Made by a program: the position numbers and the translations under genes. 16,401 nt of DNA. Source: Candidatus Gastranaerophilales bacterium. Its GTDB lineage: Bacteria; Cyanobacteriota; Vampirovibrionia; Gastranaerophilales; Gastranaerophilaceae. Below, piece by piece: positions 7,084 through 13,542 of the stretch (position 1 is the stretch's first letter; each line of letters begins with the position of its first letter). The DNA lies in contig CALUTA010000018.1 of the NCBI GenBank assembly GCA_944323585.1, positions 1 through 16,401 of the forward strand, read 5' to 3'. The notes beneath the pieces are model-generated. The model searched no databases. It was not told the origin of the DNA and worked only from the letters and a program-made list of their open reading frames with translations.

Positions 7084-7228
7084 TTAAGGTTGTTTTAGAA
7101 CTAGCAGTATTAATAAGATTATTGCTAGTTCTTCTGTATTTACAACCACTTTATCACCTCCTTTCAACGGTTTAACAAATTTTCAGTCTGAGCCGGAAAG
7201 GAAGATGAGCAAGAGGCTTCACCCTTTC
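7045..7228 (-). ncRNA. Candidate structured small mRNA (about 184 nt) carrying a hydrophobic mini-ORF
   Basis: This is the only notable content of the 372-base gap between nusB and lipA. On the minus strand an extended -10 predicts a start at 7228 and a terminator ends near 7041-7052. Visible structure: the 5' end GAAAGGG (7228-7222) is exactly complementary to CCCTTTC at 7051-7045; leader bases CTTCCTTTC (7204-7196) pair with the ribosome site GAAAGGAGG (7165-7157), 9 pairs including one G-U, reinforced by CGG/CCG (7195-7193 with 7170-7168); a 10-bp perfect hairpin AGAACTAGCA/TGCTAGTTCT lies within the mini-ORF. The G-U would be a C-A mismatch on the plus strand, which favours minus-strand RNA. 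It matches no RNA family I know; it could instead be a lipA 3' region or a leader element. Confidence 0.5.
7084..7149 (-). CDS. Candidate 21-residue hydrophobic small protein
   Basis: GTG at 7149 is preceded, 7 bases away, by an exceptionally strong ribosome site: GAAAGGAGGTGAT (7165-7153) would pair 13 bases in a row with a standard 16S rRNA 3' end. The 21-residue peptide begins MVVNTEE, has an unbroken hydrophobic core LAIILLILLVL (8-18) and ends KQP. Such a peptide could insert into the inner membrane. Size and layout resemble type I toxins (Ibs, TxpA-like), but an Ile/Leu/Val-rich attenuation leader peptide is an alternative; no branched-chain amino acid gene follows, which argues against it. 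The core codons also form the perfect inverted repeat, an unusual double constraint. Translation is unproven. Confidence 0.45.
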   Translation of the reverse strand: MVVNTEELAIILLILLVLKQP

Positions 7229-7234
7229 ATTTTA

Positions 7235-7243
7235 AATATAACA
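7235..7243 (-). promoter_or_regulatory. Extended -10 promoter of the small-ORF transcript
   Basis: Minus-strand TGTTATATT (7243-7235) matches the extended -10 form TGnTATAAT with one mismatch. A start 7 bases on is G7228, exactly the first base of the GAAAGGG that can pair with the transcript's 3' end. No good -35 is visible at normal spacing, as is common for extended -10 promoters. Confidence 0.45.
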
Positions 7244-7292
7244 AGAATTCAATTTTCAAAAATCATTCATAAAACGGATATATAATTAATTT

Positions 7293-8135
7293 TTAAACCA
7301 ATTCCGCAGCACGATAAGAACTTCTGACAAGCGGGCCTATCTGGCGGTGGGTAAAACCGATTTTCAAGGCAAGTTTGTCTAATTCTTCAAACTCTTGAGG
7401 GGTATAATATTTAGCAACTTCAAGGTGCGCCTTTGACGGCTGAATGTACTGGCCAATCGTCACAATGTCAACTCCGGCAGACTTCAAATCCCGCAGAGTT
7501 TCAGCTATCTGTTCTGCTGTTTCGCCAAGCCCGACCATAAGACCTGATTTTGTTATAATTTGGCTGTTGCTTTTTATGTATTTCAAAACCTCTAGTGAAA
7601 TATCATAATTTCCCTGAGGTCTGGCTGTTTTAAAAAGTGATTTTACGGTTTCAATATTATGGTTGAAAACGGCAGGTTTTGCCTCAATAATCTTGTCTAA
7701 AGCCTCTTTGCAGCCCTTAAAATCAGGTGTTAAAATCTCAACCTTTACATCAGGTGCAAGATTATGGATTTCGTAAATACAATTGGCAAAGTGCTCTGCT
7801 CCTCCGTCAGGCAGATCATCTCTTGTGACAGAAGTTATGACCGCATATTTTAATCCCAGTTCTTTAACTGCACGGGCAATATGTAACGGTTCGTTAAGAT
7901 TTAATTTCTGAGGTTTTTCGCATCCGATATTACAGTATCTGCAATTGCGTGTACAGACATTTCCCATAATTAAAAAAGTGGCTGTATTACAAGTATAGCA
8001 CTCATTTTTGTTCGGACATCTTGCATTTTCACAGACCGTATTCAGACCATTTTCTCGCAAAATTTTCCTTACATTTTTAGTTTTTTCCGTGTCAATAATC
8101 GGTCTTTTTAAATAATCCGGCAACCTTTTTTGCAT
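7293..8135 (-). CDS. lipA: Lipoyl synthase
   Basis: LipA is a radical-SAM enzyme inserting two sulfur atoms into protein-bound octanoyl groups to make lipoate for 2-oxoacid dehydrogenases and the glycine cleavage H protein. The auxiliary cluster ligands are Cys35, Cys40 and Cys46 (CX4CX5C), the radical-SAM ligands Cys61, Cys65 and Cys68 (CX3CX2C), and the C-terminal RSSY at 271-274 supplies the conserved serine. The length, 280 residues, is normal. The start ATG at 8135 has only a weak AAGGTAAG upstream. It is transcribed away from the secreted-protein gene at 8193 across a 57-base AT-rich gap. No terminator follows before the small-ORF locus. A lipoamide dehydrogenase-like gene lies 0.6 kb away. 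Confidence 0.96.
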   Translation of the reverse strand: MQKRLPDYLKRPIIDTEKTKNVRKILRENGLNTVCENARCPNKNECYTCNTATFLIMGNVCTRNCRYCNIGCEKPQKLNLNEPLHIARAVKELGLKYAVITSVTRDDLPDGGAEHFANCIYEIHNLAPDVKVEILTPDFKGCKEALDKIIEAKPAVFNHNIETVKSLFKTARPQGNYDISLEVLKYIKSNSQIITKSGLMVGLGETAEQIAETLRDLKSAGVDIVTIGQYIQPSKAHLEVAKYYTPQEFEELDKLALKIGFTHRQIGPLVRSSYRAAELV

Positions 8136-8142
8136 GTACCAC

Positions 8143-8171
8143 TTACCTTTTTTTAAATTATATTATATAAT
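8143..8171 (+). promoter_or_regulatory. Promoter for the small secreted protein gene
   Basis: TATAAT at 8166-8171 follows TTACCT (8143-8148) at 17 bases; the -10 is perfect and the -35 poor. AAGGAGG at 8181-8187 provides a strong ribosome site 5 bases before the start codon. The same AT-rich stretch contains minus-strand TATAAT copies that may serve lipA. Confidence 0.5.
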
Positions 8172-8192
8172 AAAAATAACAAGGAGGTAAAA

Positions 8193-8687
8193 ATGAAAAA
8201 GGTACTTTTAATATTATGCTTGCTTGCTTTTACCGGAACAGCATACGCTGCAGCTGACTACACAAGAGATACAAGCCCGCTTTCAGTAGGCAAAACAGAT
8301 AAATATTTCAGAGATTTGAACTCCTGGGATTCAAGTAATCTATACGTTCCGGGACAGCCTTACAACTATGATCCGCAGGTATTCGGGACTTCAGGCCCTT
8401 ACAAAAACACCCAGCCACAGGGACACTATGTTTATACAGAAACAGGGACCACACAGGACGGAACAGCAGCAGCAGACCCAACACGTTATTACAATCAGGG
8501 TATAAATATCAATTCACCCGAATACAAAGAAGCTAAAGCCAGAGGTGAACAGGTCGCACCGACGACAAATTCGGCTGCAATTCAAGAACAGGCTCCGAAA
8601 AGACGCTGGAACAAAAATGCCAGTGAAAATCACTATAACTTTGGAGGTACAGGCTTTAAAAGCAAAGGATTCAGTCAGGGATATTAA
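8193..8687 (+). CDS. Small secreted protein of unknown function
   Basis: The 164-residue product has a clear signal peptide (KK, hydrophobic LLILCLLAFTG, cleavage likely after AYA at residue 19). The mature part is rich in Tyr, Asn, Gln, Thr, Gly and Ser, with no Cys and no recognisable domain; segments such as SSNLYVPGQPYNYDP and GTGFKSKGFSQGY suggest a flexible exported or surface protein. It begins at a strong AAGGAGG site, has its own likely promoter and ends in front of a strong terminator, so it looks like a single-gene unit. I do not recognise the family. Confidence 0.75.
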   Translation: MKKVLLILCLLAFTGTAYAAADYTRDTSPLSVGKTDKYFRDLNSWDSSNLYVPGQPYNYDPQVFGTSGPYKNTQPQGHYVYTETGTTQDGTAAADPTRYYNQGININSPEYKEAKARGEQVAPTTNSAAIQEQAPKRRWNKNASENHYNFGGTGFKSKGFSQGY

Positions 8688-8712
8688 TCTTTGATTTTTT
8701 ATAAATTCTAAT

Positions 8713-8743
8713 AAAAGACGGCACAAAATTTGTGTCGTCTTTT
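8713..8743. terminator. Bidirectional terminator
   Basis: AAAAGACG (8713-8720) pairs with CGTCTTTT (8736-8743), and the inner GCACAAA/TTTGTGT continues the stem with one G-U pair on the plus strand, giving a long hairpin with a small loop. It is T-rich on both sides and lies between the convergent secreted-protein and lpd-like genes, so it can end both transcripts. Confidence 0.8.
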
Positions 8744-8762
8744 GGTATATATTTTTACCATT

Positions 8763-10019
8763 TTATATCTGCAAATTGCACAGACATTCAAAAATTCCCT
8801 CTGAATAAGTCGGATGTGCAAAGCAGGTTTCTTTGAGTTTTTCAACCGGAATTTTATTCTGCATTGCAATAATAAGCTGTTCTATAAGAGCCGATGCTTC
8901 TTTTGAGATAATATGCGCCCCGACGACAAATCCGTTACGGCTCAGGATTTTGACAAATCCGTCAGTGCAGTTGTCACAGTGGGATTTACCAAGAGCCGAG
9001 ATGAGAAAAACAGATTTTTGATAACTGCCTTCCTCCAAGTCCTGTTCTCTTAACCCTGCCCAGGCAATTTCAGGACATCCGTAAATGACAGACGGTATTA
9101 ATTTTTCATCATAAGAAACCTGTCCGACCTCCTTAAGCGCCTGCCTGATTGCATAATGAGCAAGCTGAATTGAGCCTGAAACATCTCCGATATAACTTAC
9201 CCCGTCAATTTTCGGACAATTTGCGGGCTTTCTGCCTGTAGCAAGCAGAATACAATCACTTTCCAATATTTCGCCGTTCGAAAGAGAAACTTTCACTCCT
9301 GAATTATCAACAATTTCCACTCTTTCAACCGCTGTTGAAGTATAATACTTAATTTTTCCGACTTTAAAAATTCTCTCAAGCCTCTTTGAAACTTCCACAT
9401 CAGCATTGGGCAAAAGATGAGGGGCAAACTCTACAACTGTCACATCAACTCCAAAAGACGCAAATATTCTTGCCCATTCTGTTCCGATAGCGCCTGATCC
9501 TGCGATAACAATACTTTTCTGCAGTTCTTTTAAATTCAAAATATCATCCGAACTCAGAATAAACTTTCCGTCAAATTTTACGGACGGCAAATCCGCAGGC
9601 ACCGAGCCGATTGCACAGATAATTTTTTCACAATGATAAATTTCTCCGCCTGCATTAATTGTATGAGAATCCAAAATTTCAGCGAATTCTTTTATCACAA
9701 TTGTACCGGAATTTTTAAGGGAAAGTGCCAGATTTTTTCGGAGTTTTTCGACAACCCTGTCTTTATGCTCGATAACTTTTGAAAAATTAACAGACAAATT
9801 CTCCGCCTCAATTCCAAAGTCCGCGGCATTTTTTATTTCTTTAAAAAGTTCTGCCGAATGAAGAATTGTTTTTGTCGGAATGCAGCCGCGGTTCAAACAC
9901 ACCCCGCCGATTTCGTCTTTTTCAAACAAAACAACGGACATTCCTCTTTTTCTTGCCTGAAAAGCCGCTGTATATCCGGCAGGACCTCCGCCGACAATTC
10001 CTAAATCAAAATTCTCCAT
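8763..10019 (-). CDS. Dihydrolipoyl dehydrogenase-like flavoprotein (compact)
   Basis: Pyridine nucleotide-disulfide oxidoreductase of 418 residues; lipoamide dehydrogenases are usually 450-480. The FAD site GGGPAGYTAA is at 10-19, the redox pair is Cys41/Cys46 in GGVCLNRGCIPTK, the NAD site GSGAIGTEWA is at 174-183, and the active-site base pair is His402/Glu407 in HPTYSE. These together indicate oxidation of dihydrolipoamide in the E3 role. The protein is short because only 12 residues separate ATGRKP (260-265) from the FAD-contacting GD (278-279), where relatives usually have about 40 including a G-x-I-x-V-D...P-G-I-Y-A stretch. The sequence shows no frameshift there. It follows alr by 26 bases; GGGGG before the ATG acts as ribosome site. 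A related role such as mercuric or glutathione reductase is less likely given HPTYSE. Confidence 0.85.
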   Translation of the reverse strand: MENFDLGIVGGGPAGYTAAFQARKRGMSVVLFEKDEIGGVCLNRGCIPTKTILHSAELFKEIKNAADFGIEAENLSVNFSKVIEHKDRVVEKLRKNLALSLKNSGTIVIKEFAEILDSHTINAGGEIYHCEKIICAIGSVPADLPSVKFDGKFILSSDDILNLKELQKSIVIAGSGAIGTEWARIFASFGVDVTVVEFAPHLLPNADVEVSKRLERIFKVGKIKYYTSTAVERVEIVDNSGVKVSLSNGEILESDCILLATGRKPANCPKIDGVSYIGDVSGSIQLAHYAIRQALKEVGQVSYDEKLIPSVIYGCPEIAWAGLREQDLEEGSYQKSVFLISALGKSHCDNCTDGFVKILSRNGFVVGAHIISKEASALIEQLIIAMQNKIPVEKLKETCFAHPTYSEGIFECLCNLQI

Positions 10020-10045
10020 TAATTTTCCCCCGTTTTTTGCGGCAA

Positions 10046-11170
10046 TTATCTCGTATAAACTCTCGGCAGTCTGACTTTCAGACGGCAGGTAAGCTCATAG
10101 TTAATTGTTCCGAGGATTTTCGCCCACTCATCAATAGAATTATTTTCGTCCAGAAGCGTAATCACATCCCCCGGCTTTGTGTCAATGCCTGTAATGTCAA
10201 ACATCATCTGATCCATTGTGATATTACCTATCTGCGGAACTTTTTTCCCGTTAAGGACGCCGCAAATCTTGTTTGAAAGCCCTCTTGGAATTCCGTCTGC
10301 ATACCCCAGAGGAACAGTCGCAATTTTTCTTGTGCCATGTGCAATATAGGTGTGCCCGTAACTTACGCCCTCGTTGTCTTTTGCCTCATGAATATGAACG
10401 ATTCTGCCCTTAAGCGACAAAATCTGCTTTAATTTCGGTATATGCTTTTCCCCGTCGGGCGAAAAGTCAGGATACAATCCGTAAAGGGCAATCCCGGCTC
10501 TTTGCATATTGGAATTCGGCACCTTATAGCACATTTGCCCTGCGGTGTTGAGAATATGCAACAGAAGCCCGTCAGTATTAATTTTTGAAATTACGCTGTC
10601 CCATTTTTGGATTTGAAGATTAGTTTTTATTCTGTCCTCAGCATTTGCAAGGTGTGTAAATACCCCCTTAAAATCAATAAAATCTGAATTTCTGACTTCA
10701 TTAATAAATTCAACAGCATCCTCAACCGCAACACCGATACGGTTCATGCCTGTATCTATTTTTACGTGAACTTTCGGCTTAACACCAGTTCTGTCAAATG
10801 CCTGCTTGCAGGCGAGAATATGCTCTTTTGAAAAAATTGAAATTGCAAGATCAAGTTTGACGGCACTCTCAACCGCCCAGACAGGAACCGCACCTAAAAC
10901 AAGGATATCCGCCGTTATTTTTGCATTTCTTAAGTCCGCTCCCTCATCAATTGAAGCAACACCCAGCATATCGGCTCCGCTTGCAAGAAGCGTCGGCGCA
11001 AGCATAACCGCACCATGCCCGTAAGCGTCCGCTTTCACAACCGCAAGAAGTTTAGTATTTTTCGGTGTAAGTTCACGTATCGCTCTGATATTTTGAGCCA
11101 GATAATCAAGGTTAATCTCAACCCAGCTGTCCCGGTGAATATTTATATTTGATTGTTTGACGTTTTTCAT
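10046..11170 (-). CDS. alr: Alanine racemase
   Basis: A PLP enzyme of 374 residues converting L- to D-alanine for peptidoglycan. The PLP lysine is Lys46 in AVVKADAYGHG, and the second catalytic base is Tyr271 in GVSYGHTY. The C-terminal beta domain shows GYADGIPRGLSN (289-300) and GNITMDQMMFD (315-325). The start is set by the promoter: TATAAT ends 8 bases before ATG 11170 and there is no Shine-Dalgarno, so the mRNA is probably leaderless; no other start codon lies in the first 18 codons. First of a two-gene unit with the lpd-like gene, ended by the terminator at 8713-8743. Confidence 0.96.
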   Translation of the reverse strand: MKNVKQSNINIHRDSWVEINLDYLAQNIRAIRELTPKNTKLLAVVKADAYGHGAVMLAPTLLASGADMLGVASIDEGADLRNAKITADILVLGAVPVWAVESAVKLDLAISIFSKEHILACKQAFDRTGVKPKVHVKIDTGMNRIGVAVEDAVEFINEVRNSDFIDFKGVFTHLANAEDRIKTNLQIQKWDSVISKINTDGLLLHILNTAGQMCYKVPNSNMQRAGIALYGLYPDFSPDGEKHIPKLKQILSLKGRIVHIHEAKDNEGVSYGHTYIAHGTRKIATVPLGYADGIPRGLSNKICGVLNGKKVPQIGNITMDQMMFDITGIDTKPGDVITLLDENNSIDEWAKILGTINYELTCRLKVRLPRVYTR

Positions 11171-11177
11171 AACTTTT

Positions 11178-11205
11178 ATTATAGGCTGAAATTTTTGAAG
11201 TGCAA
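11178..11205 (-). promoter_or_regulatory. alr promoter giving a probable leaderless mRNA
   Basis: Minus-strand TTGCAC (11205-11200) and perfect TATAAT (11183-11178) are 16 bases apart. Only 7 bases lie between TATAAT and the ATG, so the expected transcription start falls on or beside the first base of the codon. Confidence 0.65.
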
Positions 11206-11231
11206 TCTGTTTCGTTTTTATTAAATAAACT

Positions 11232-11255
11232 TAAAAAAAACTCTATTTTTAGAGT
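11232..11255 (-). terminator. Second terminator downstream of HU gene
   Basis: On the minus strand ACTCTA and TAGAGT form a 6-bp stem with a four-A loop followed by eight T. It lies about 12 bases beyond the first terminator and before the alr promoter, giving tandem insulation. Confidence 0.6.
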
Positions 11256-11266
11256 ATTACCACATT

Positions 11267-11304
11267 AAAAAAGAGAACAACTTTTTTAAGTTGTCCTCTT
11301 TTTT
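11267..11304 (-). terminator. Main HU terminator
   Basis: AAAAAAGAG/CTCTTTTTT (9 bp) and ACAACTT/AAGTTGT (7 bp) stack into one hairpin with a four-base loop. The junction is a G-U pair on the minus strand but an A-C mismatch on the plus strand, which fits service to the minus-strand HU gene ending at 11321. Confidence 0.8.
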
Positions 11305-11320
11305 ATTAAAAAAACTTTAA

Positions 11321-11596
11321 TTACTTAGTAAAAAGTTCTTTGAATTTTTTACCGGCAGTGAATGCAGGAACTGTTTTAGCAGCAATTTTCAAAGCAGCAC
11401 CTGTTTGAGGATTTCTGCCTGTTCTTGCAGCTCTTTTTCTCGGTTCAAAAGTTCCAAAGCCTACTAAAGTAACTTTTTTGCCTTTTGAAACTGTTTTTTG
11501 AATAGTTTCCAAAGTTGCAGCAATTACATCACCTGTTGCTTTTTGAGAAACTTTTGCTTTTTTTGACACTTCTTTTACCAATTCTTCTTTGTTCAT
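11321..11596 (-). CDS. HU-family nucleoid DNA-binding protein
   Basis: A 91-residue basic protein with the full HU layout: helical dimerisation half MNKEELVKEVSKKA to about residue 42, the GFGTFEPRKRAARTGRNPQTG signature at 46-66, which leads into the DNA-clasping beta arm, and the closing PAFTAGKKFKELF. It compacts DNA and bends it without strong sequence preference. IHF subunits have a similar shape but the length and RNPQTG form fit HU. A strong GGAGG lies 6 bases before ATG, and the gene is a single unit with its own strong promoter and tandem terminators, as expected for an abundant protein. Confidence 0.95.
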   Translation of the reverse strand: MNKEELVKEVSKKAKVSQKATGDVIAATLETIQKTVSKGKKVTLVGFGTFEPRKRAARTGRNPQTGAALKIAAKTVPAFTAGKKFKELFTK

Positions 11597-11690
11597 TACG
11601 AACCTCCTTCTTACTCTTACCTTTTTAGCCTACGGTTTAACAGAAACCATTCATTCTCTCTTCCGCATGCATTTTGTATTCGACAAAGTT

Positions 11691-11718
11691 ATTATAACAC
11701 TTTATTTGATTTTGGCAA
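11691..11718 (-). promoter_or_regulatory. Strong HU promoter with extended -10
   Basis: Minus-strand TTGCCA (11718-11713, five of six) and TATAAT (11696-11691) are separated by 16 bases, with TGT directly before the -10. The predicted start near 11684 gives a leader of about 88 bases, which contains a small GGTTT/AAACC hairpin. Confidence 0.75.
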
Positions 11719-11820
11719 GGGTTTTAAGGAAATTTTTCCGCTACTCGGCTAATTATATTCCGAATCTGGCAGTATCACTATACGTAAATACCCATTAAAT
11801 CAACATTTTAGCACAAAAAA

Positions 11821-12702
11821 TTAATTTATTGAAGATTCACTGACTTTTGCAAATTTTATATTCTGGAAGAAATAACTCAATATTTGATAAGCGTTATACC
11901 CTTCTTTCGCAAGGTTATTTGCGCCATGCTGCGACATGCCGACACCATGCCCGTTTTTTTTGACATTATCGTCGTATGACGGAACTGAACGGATAAATGG
12001 CAGGTCATTTCCCCAGGCTGCAGAGGCATTAATTGTTTGCCCACCCGCAGAAGCTGAATAATAAGCCGGCACAACTTTCATATTGTAAGTCAAAACGAGT
12101 CCTGTTGTACTTTCAACGGCTTCGTTAGTCTTTGAGGTTTCAGCAGAAGCTCCGCCGTAAGCCTGATCCTCCGGAGTGTCTTTAAGATCAAATCCTAATG
12201 AAGCACGTTTTCCGAGATTTGCAAGCGCATAGCTTCTTGCTGCTATCGCCTGTGCTTTTAAAGCTTCAAGCTCCCAGCCTGACGGCATTTCTGACGGAAC
12301 AACACCTTTCAGATAATCTTCCAAATCAATATCATTTATTACTGTAAGTTTTTTATTTTTATTTTGTATAATCAAAAGCCCTCTGTACCACTTGCCTTTT
12401 GCGCTGACAAAACCGCCCGGAGGAGCCTTTAAAACCACATAATCCGAATAAATCTGATAGAATTTACCCTTGAGCGCAATCGCCATAGTATTTTTGTAAG
12501 GAATAATCTCATATCCTTTCATTGCTTCAAAGGTCATAACTGTCTTATTAGTATTTGCATCAATAAGTGAAGTTTCCGCTGATGCGCCGATACCTATTTT
12601 ATCAACACCCGTTTGAATCCCTATCTTTATGGCATAACAAGGATTGGCGGCGGGAATTGACAGCATAAAAATTATTGCAGCTGAAAATAATGCCCTCTTC
12701 AT
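11821..12702 (-). CDS. Secreted SpoIID/LytB-domain protein (compact form)
   Basis: The 293-residue product has a signal peptide (MKRALFSAAIIFMLSIPAANPCYA) that ends near residue 24. The N-terminal half (25-115) is beta-rich; the SpoIID core follows: LEDYLKGVVPSEMP with the presumed catalytic Glu138, EALKAQAIAARSY (146-158), YYSASAGGQT (214-223) and GHGVGMSQHGAN (251-262). Compared with the large paralogue at 880-2631, about 125 residues between the SVPS and GHGVGMSQ landmarks are reduced to about 10, with the reading frame intact. The activity expected is glycan-strand cleavage in the periplasm. The start has no ribosome site; TATAAT stands 7 bases before ATG, so the mRNA is probably leaderless. 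The helical unknown gene ends 20 bases upstream in the same direction. Confidence 0.85.
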   Translation of the reverse strand: MKRALFSAAIIFMLSIPAANPCYAIKIGIQTGVDKIGIGASAETSLIDANTNKTVMTFEAMKGYEIIPYKNTMAIALKGKFYQIYSDYVVLKAPPGGFVSAKGKWYRGLLIIQNKNKKLTVINDIDLEDYLKGVVPSEMPSGWELEALKAQAIAARSYALANLGKRASLGFDLKDTPEDQAYGGASAETSKTNEAVESTTGLVLTYNMKVVPAYYSASAGGQTINASAAWGNDLPFIRSVPSYDDNVKKNGHGVGMSQHGANNLAKEGYNAYQILSYFFQNIKFAKVSESSIN

Positions 12703-12709
12703 ATTTTAT

Positions 12710-12718
12710 ATTATAACA
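12710..12718 (-). promoter_or_regulatory. Extended -10 promoter of the compact SpoIID gene (leaderless)
   Basis: Minus-strand TGTTATAAT (12718-12710) lies 7 bases before ATG 12702 with no usable -35 at normal spacing. It sits in the 20-base gap just after the upstream gene's stop codon, allowing separate expression. Confidence 0.55.
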
Positions 12719-12722
12719 TATC

Positions 12723-13415
12723 TCAGGCTTTTTGGTCTAAATCCTTTGATTGATTTTCTGTTTTTTCCGCAATATTTTCAGGTTTTTCGTTATCTTCGGG
12801 CTTATTTTTTCTTTCTATACCGAGTTTTTGCATAATATCGCCAGCATAGAATTCTCCGACTTCCCTGGCTGCAGCGTATGAACCCATTGAACCGCAGACA
12901 AAAAGAATTCCTTTTAAAATAGAGGCAGCTTTTCCTGTATGTTTTGAATTTAATACTGTTTCTGCAATCCATTTCAGGGCAGATTTATTTTGAACTTTTG
13001 TTGCTGCTCTTTTAAATGCTGATTCCGAAAAAACATCATTAAAATGGAGCTTCATCAAGCCTTCACCCAGAAACATTCCCGAAAGGGCAGCCGTTTCGGT
13101 TATTCCGTCGTGAACCTTATCATCTGACATTGCAACTTTCAGAACACCTGATGCGCAAATAAGCGGGTTTACGTTGTCTGCCGTAAACTGCAATGCTTTT
13201 CCCGCATATCCTGCAAGTTTGTTGTCTGCCGCAAAGCTTTCCAATGCCTTCAATGCACTTCTTGCAGATGCAGAAAAAATATTATCATACTTGGAAATTT
13301 CCTGTATTACACCTGTGCATTGCCCGACCGTGACAACGCTTCTTCCAACATCACCGTTCTTGGTTTTTTCGGCATTTCTATATGCAAATATTGTTGATGC
13401 TACCGGACTAAACAC
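12723..13415 (-). CDS. Unknown helical protein with hydrophobic segments
   Basis: Not recognised. The 230-residue product has no signal peptide and is largely alpha-helical and Ala-rich (for example SASARSALKALESFAADNKL at 48-67). A hydrophobic, Gly-containing stretch ASILKGILFVCGSMGSYAA (164-182) could be membrane-associated, and a weaker one lies near 106-121. The last 30 residues (201-230) are a charged, low-complexity Lys/Glu/Asn tail, probably disordered. The start is GTG at 13415, with AAAGG about 10 bases upstream; the next Met is at residue 96, so a later start is unlikely. It diverges from the exported-protein gene at 13578 and precedes the compact SpoIID gene. Confidence 0.68.
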   Translation of the reverse strand: MFSPVASTIFAYRNAEKTKNGDVGRSVVTVGQCTGVIQEISKYDNIFSASARSALKALESFAADNKLAGYAGKALQFTADNVNPLICASGVLKVAMSDDKVHDGITETAALSGMFLGEGLMKLHFNDVFSESAFKRAATKVQNKSALKWIAETVLNSKHTGKAASILKGILFVCGSMGSYAAAREVGEFYAGDIMQKLGIERKNKPEDNEKPENIAEKTENQSKDLDQKA

Positions 13416-13437
13416 AATAATTTAACCTTTTACACAC

Positions 13438-13459
13438 TACTTTACATTTATATAAAGTA
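13438..13459. repeat. Inverted repeat in divergent promoter region
   Basis: TACTTTA (13438-13444) and TAAAGTA (13453-13459) are a perfect 7-bp inverted repeat with an 8-base spacer, about 30 bases upstream of the minus-strand GTG start. It could be a repressor site; in sequence this AT-rich it may be chance. Confidence 0.25.
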
Positions 13460-13542
13460 TTTTGCCGTTTAAAAATTGCCTGAATTTAAAACTTTTTTAC
13501 AATTGTTACAAATCCTGAGCACTGATTTATTACTTACAAACC

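Noticed and set aside
7084..7149. Branched-chain amino acid attenuation leader peptide
   Set aside because: Ile/Leu/Val codons are dense, but the downstream genes are nusB, ftsY and a peptidase, and nusB appears to have its own promoter; kept only as an alternative.
7045..7228. 6S RNA or small SRP RNA on the plus strand (GAAAGGG/CCCTTTC closing stem, CCGGAAAGG resembling the SRP tetraloop region)
   Set aside because: The inner part does not form the long bubble helix of 6S RNA, and the GGAA context lacks the paired SRP core. The ribosome site, start codon, terminator T run and the G-U asymmetry all favour the minus strand.
11589..11798. 69-codon plus-strand open frame upstream of HU
   Set aside because: It overlaps the HU promoter and leader on the other strand, has no ribosome site and no recognisable sequence.
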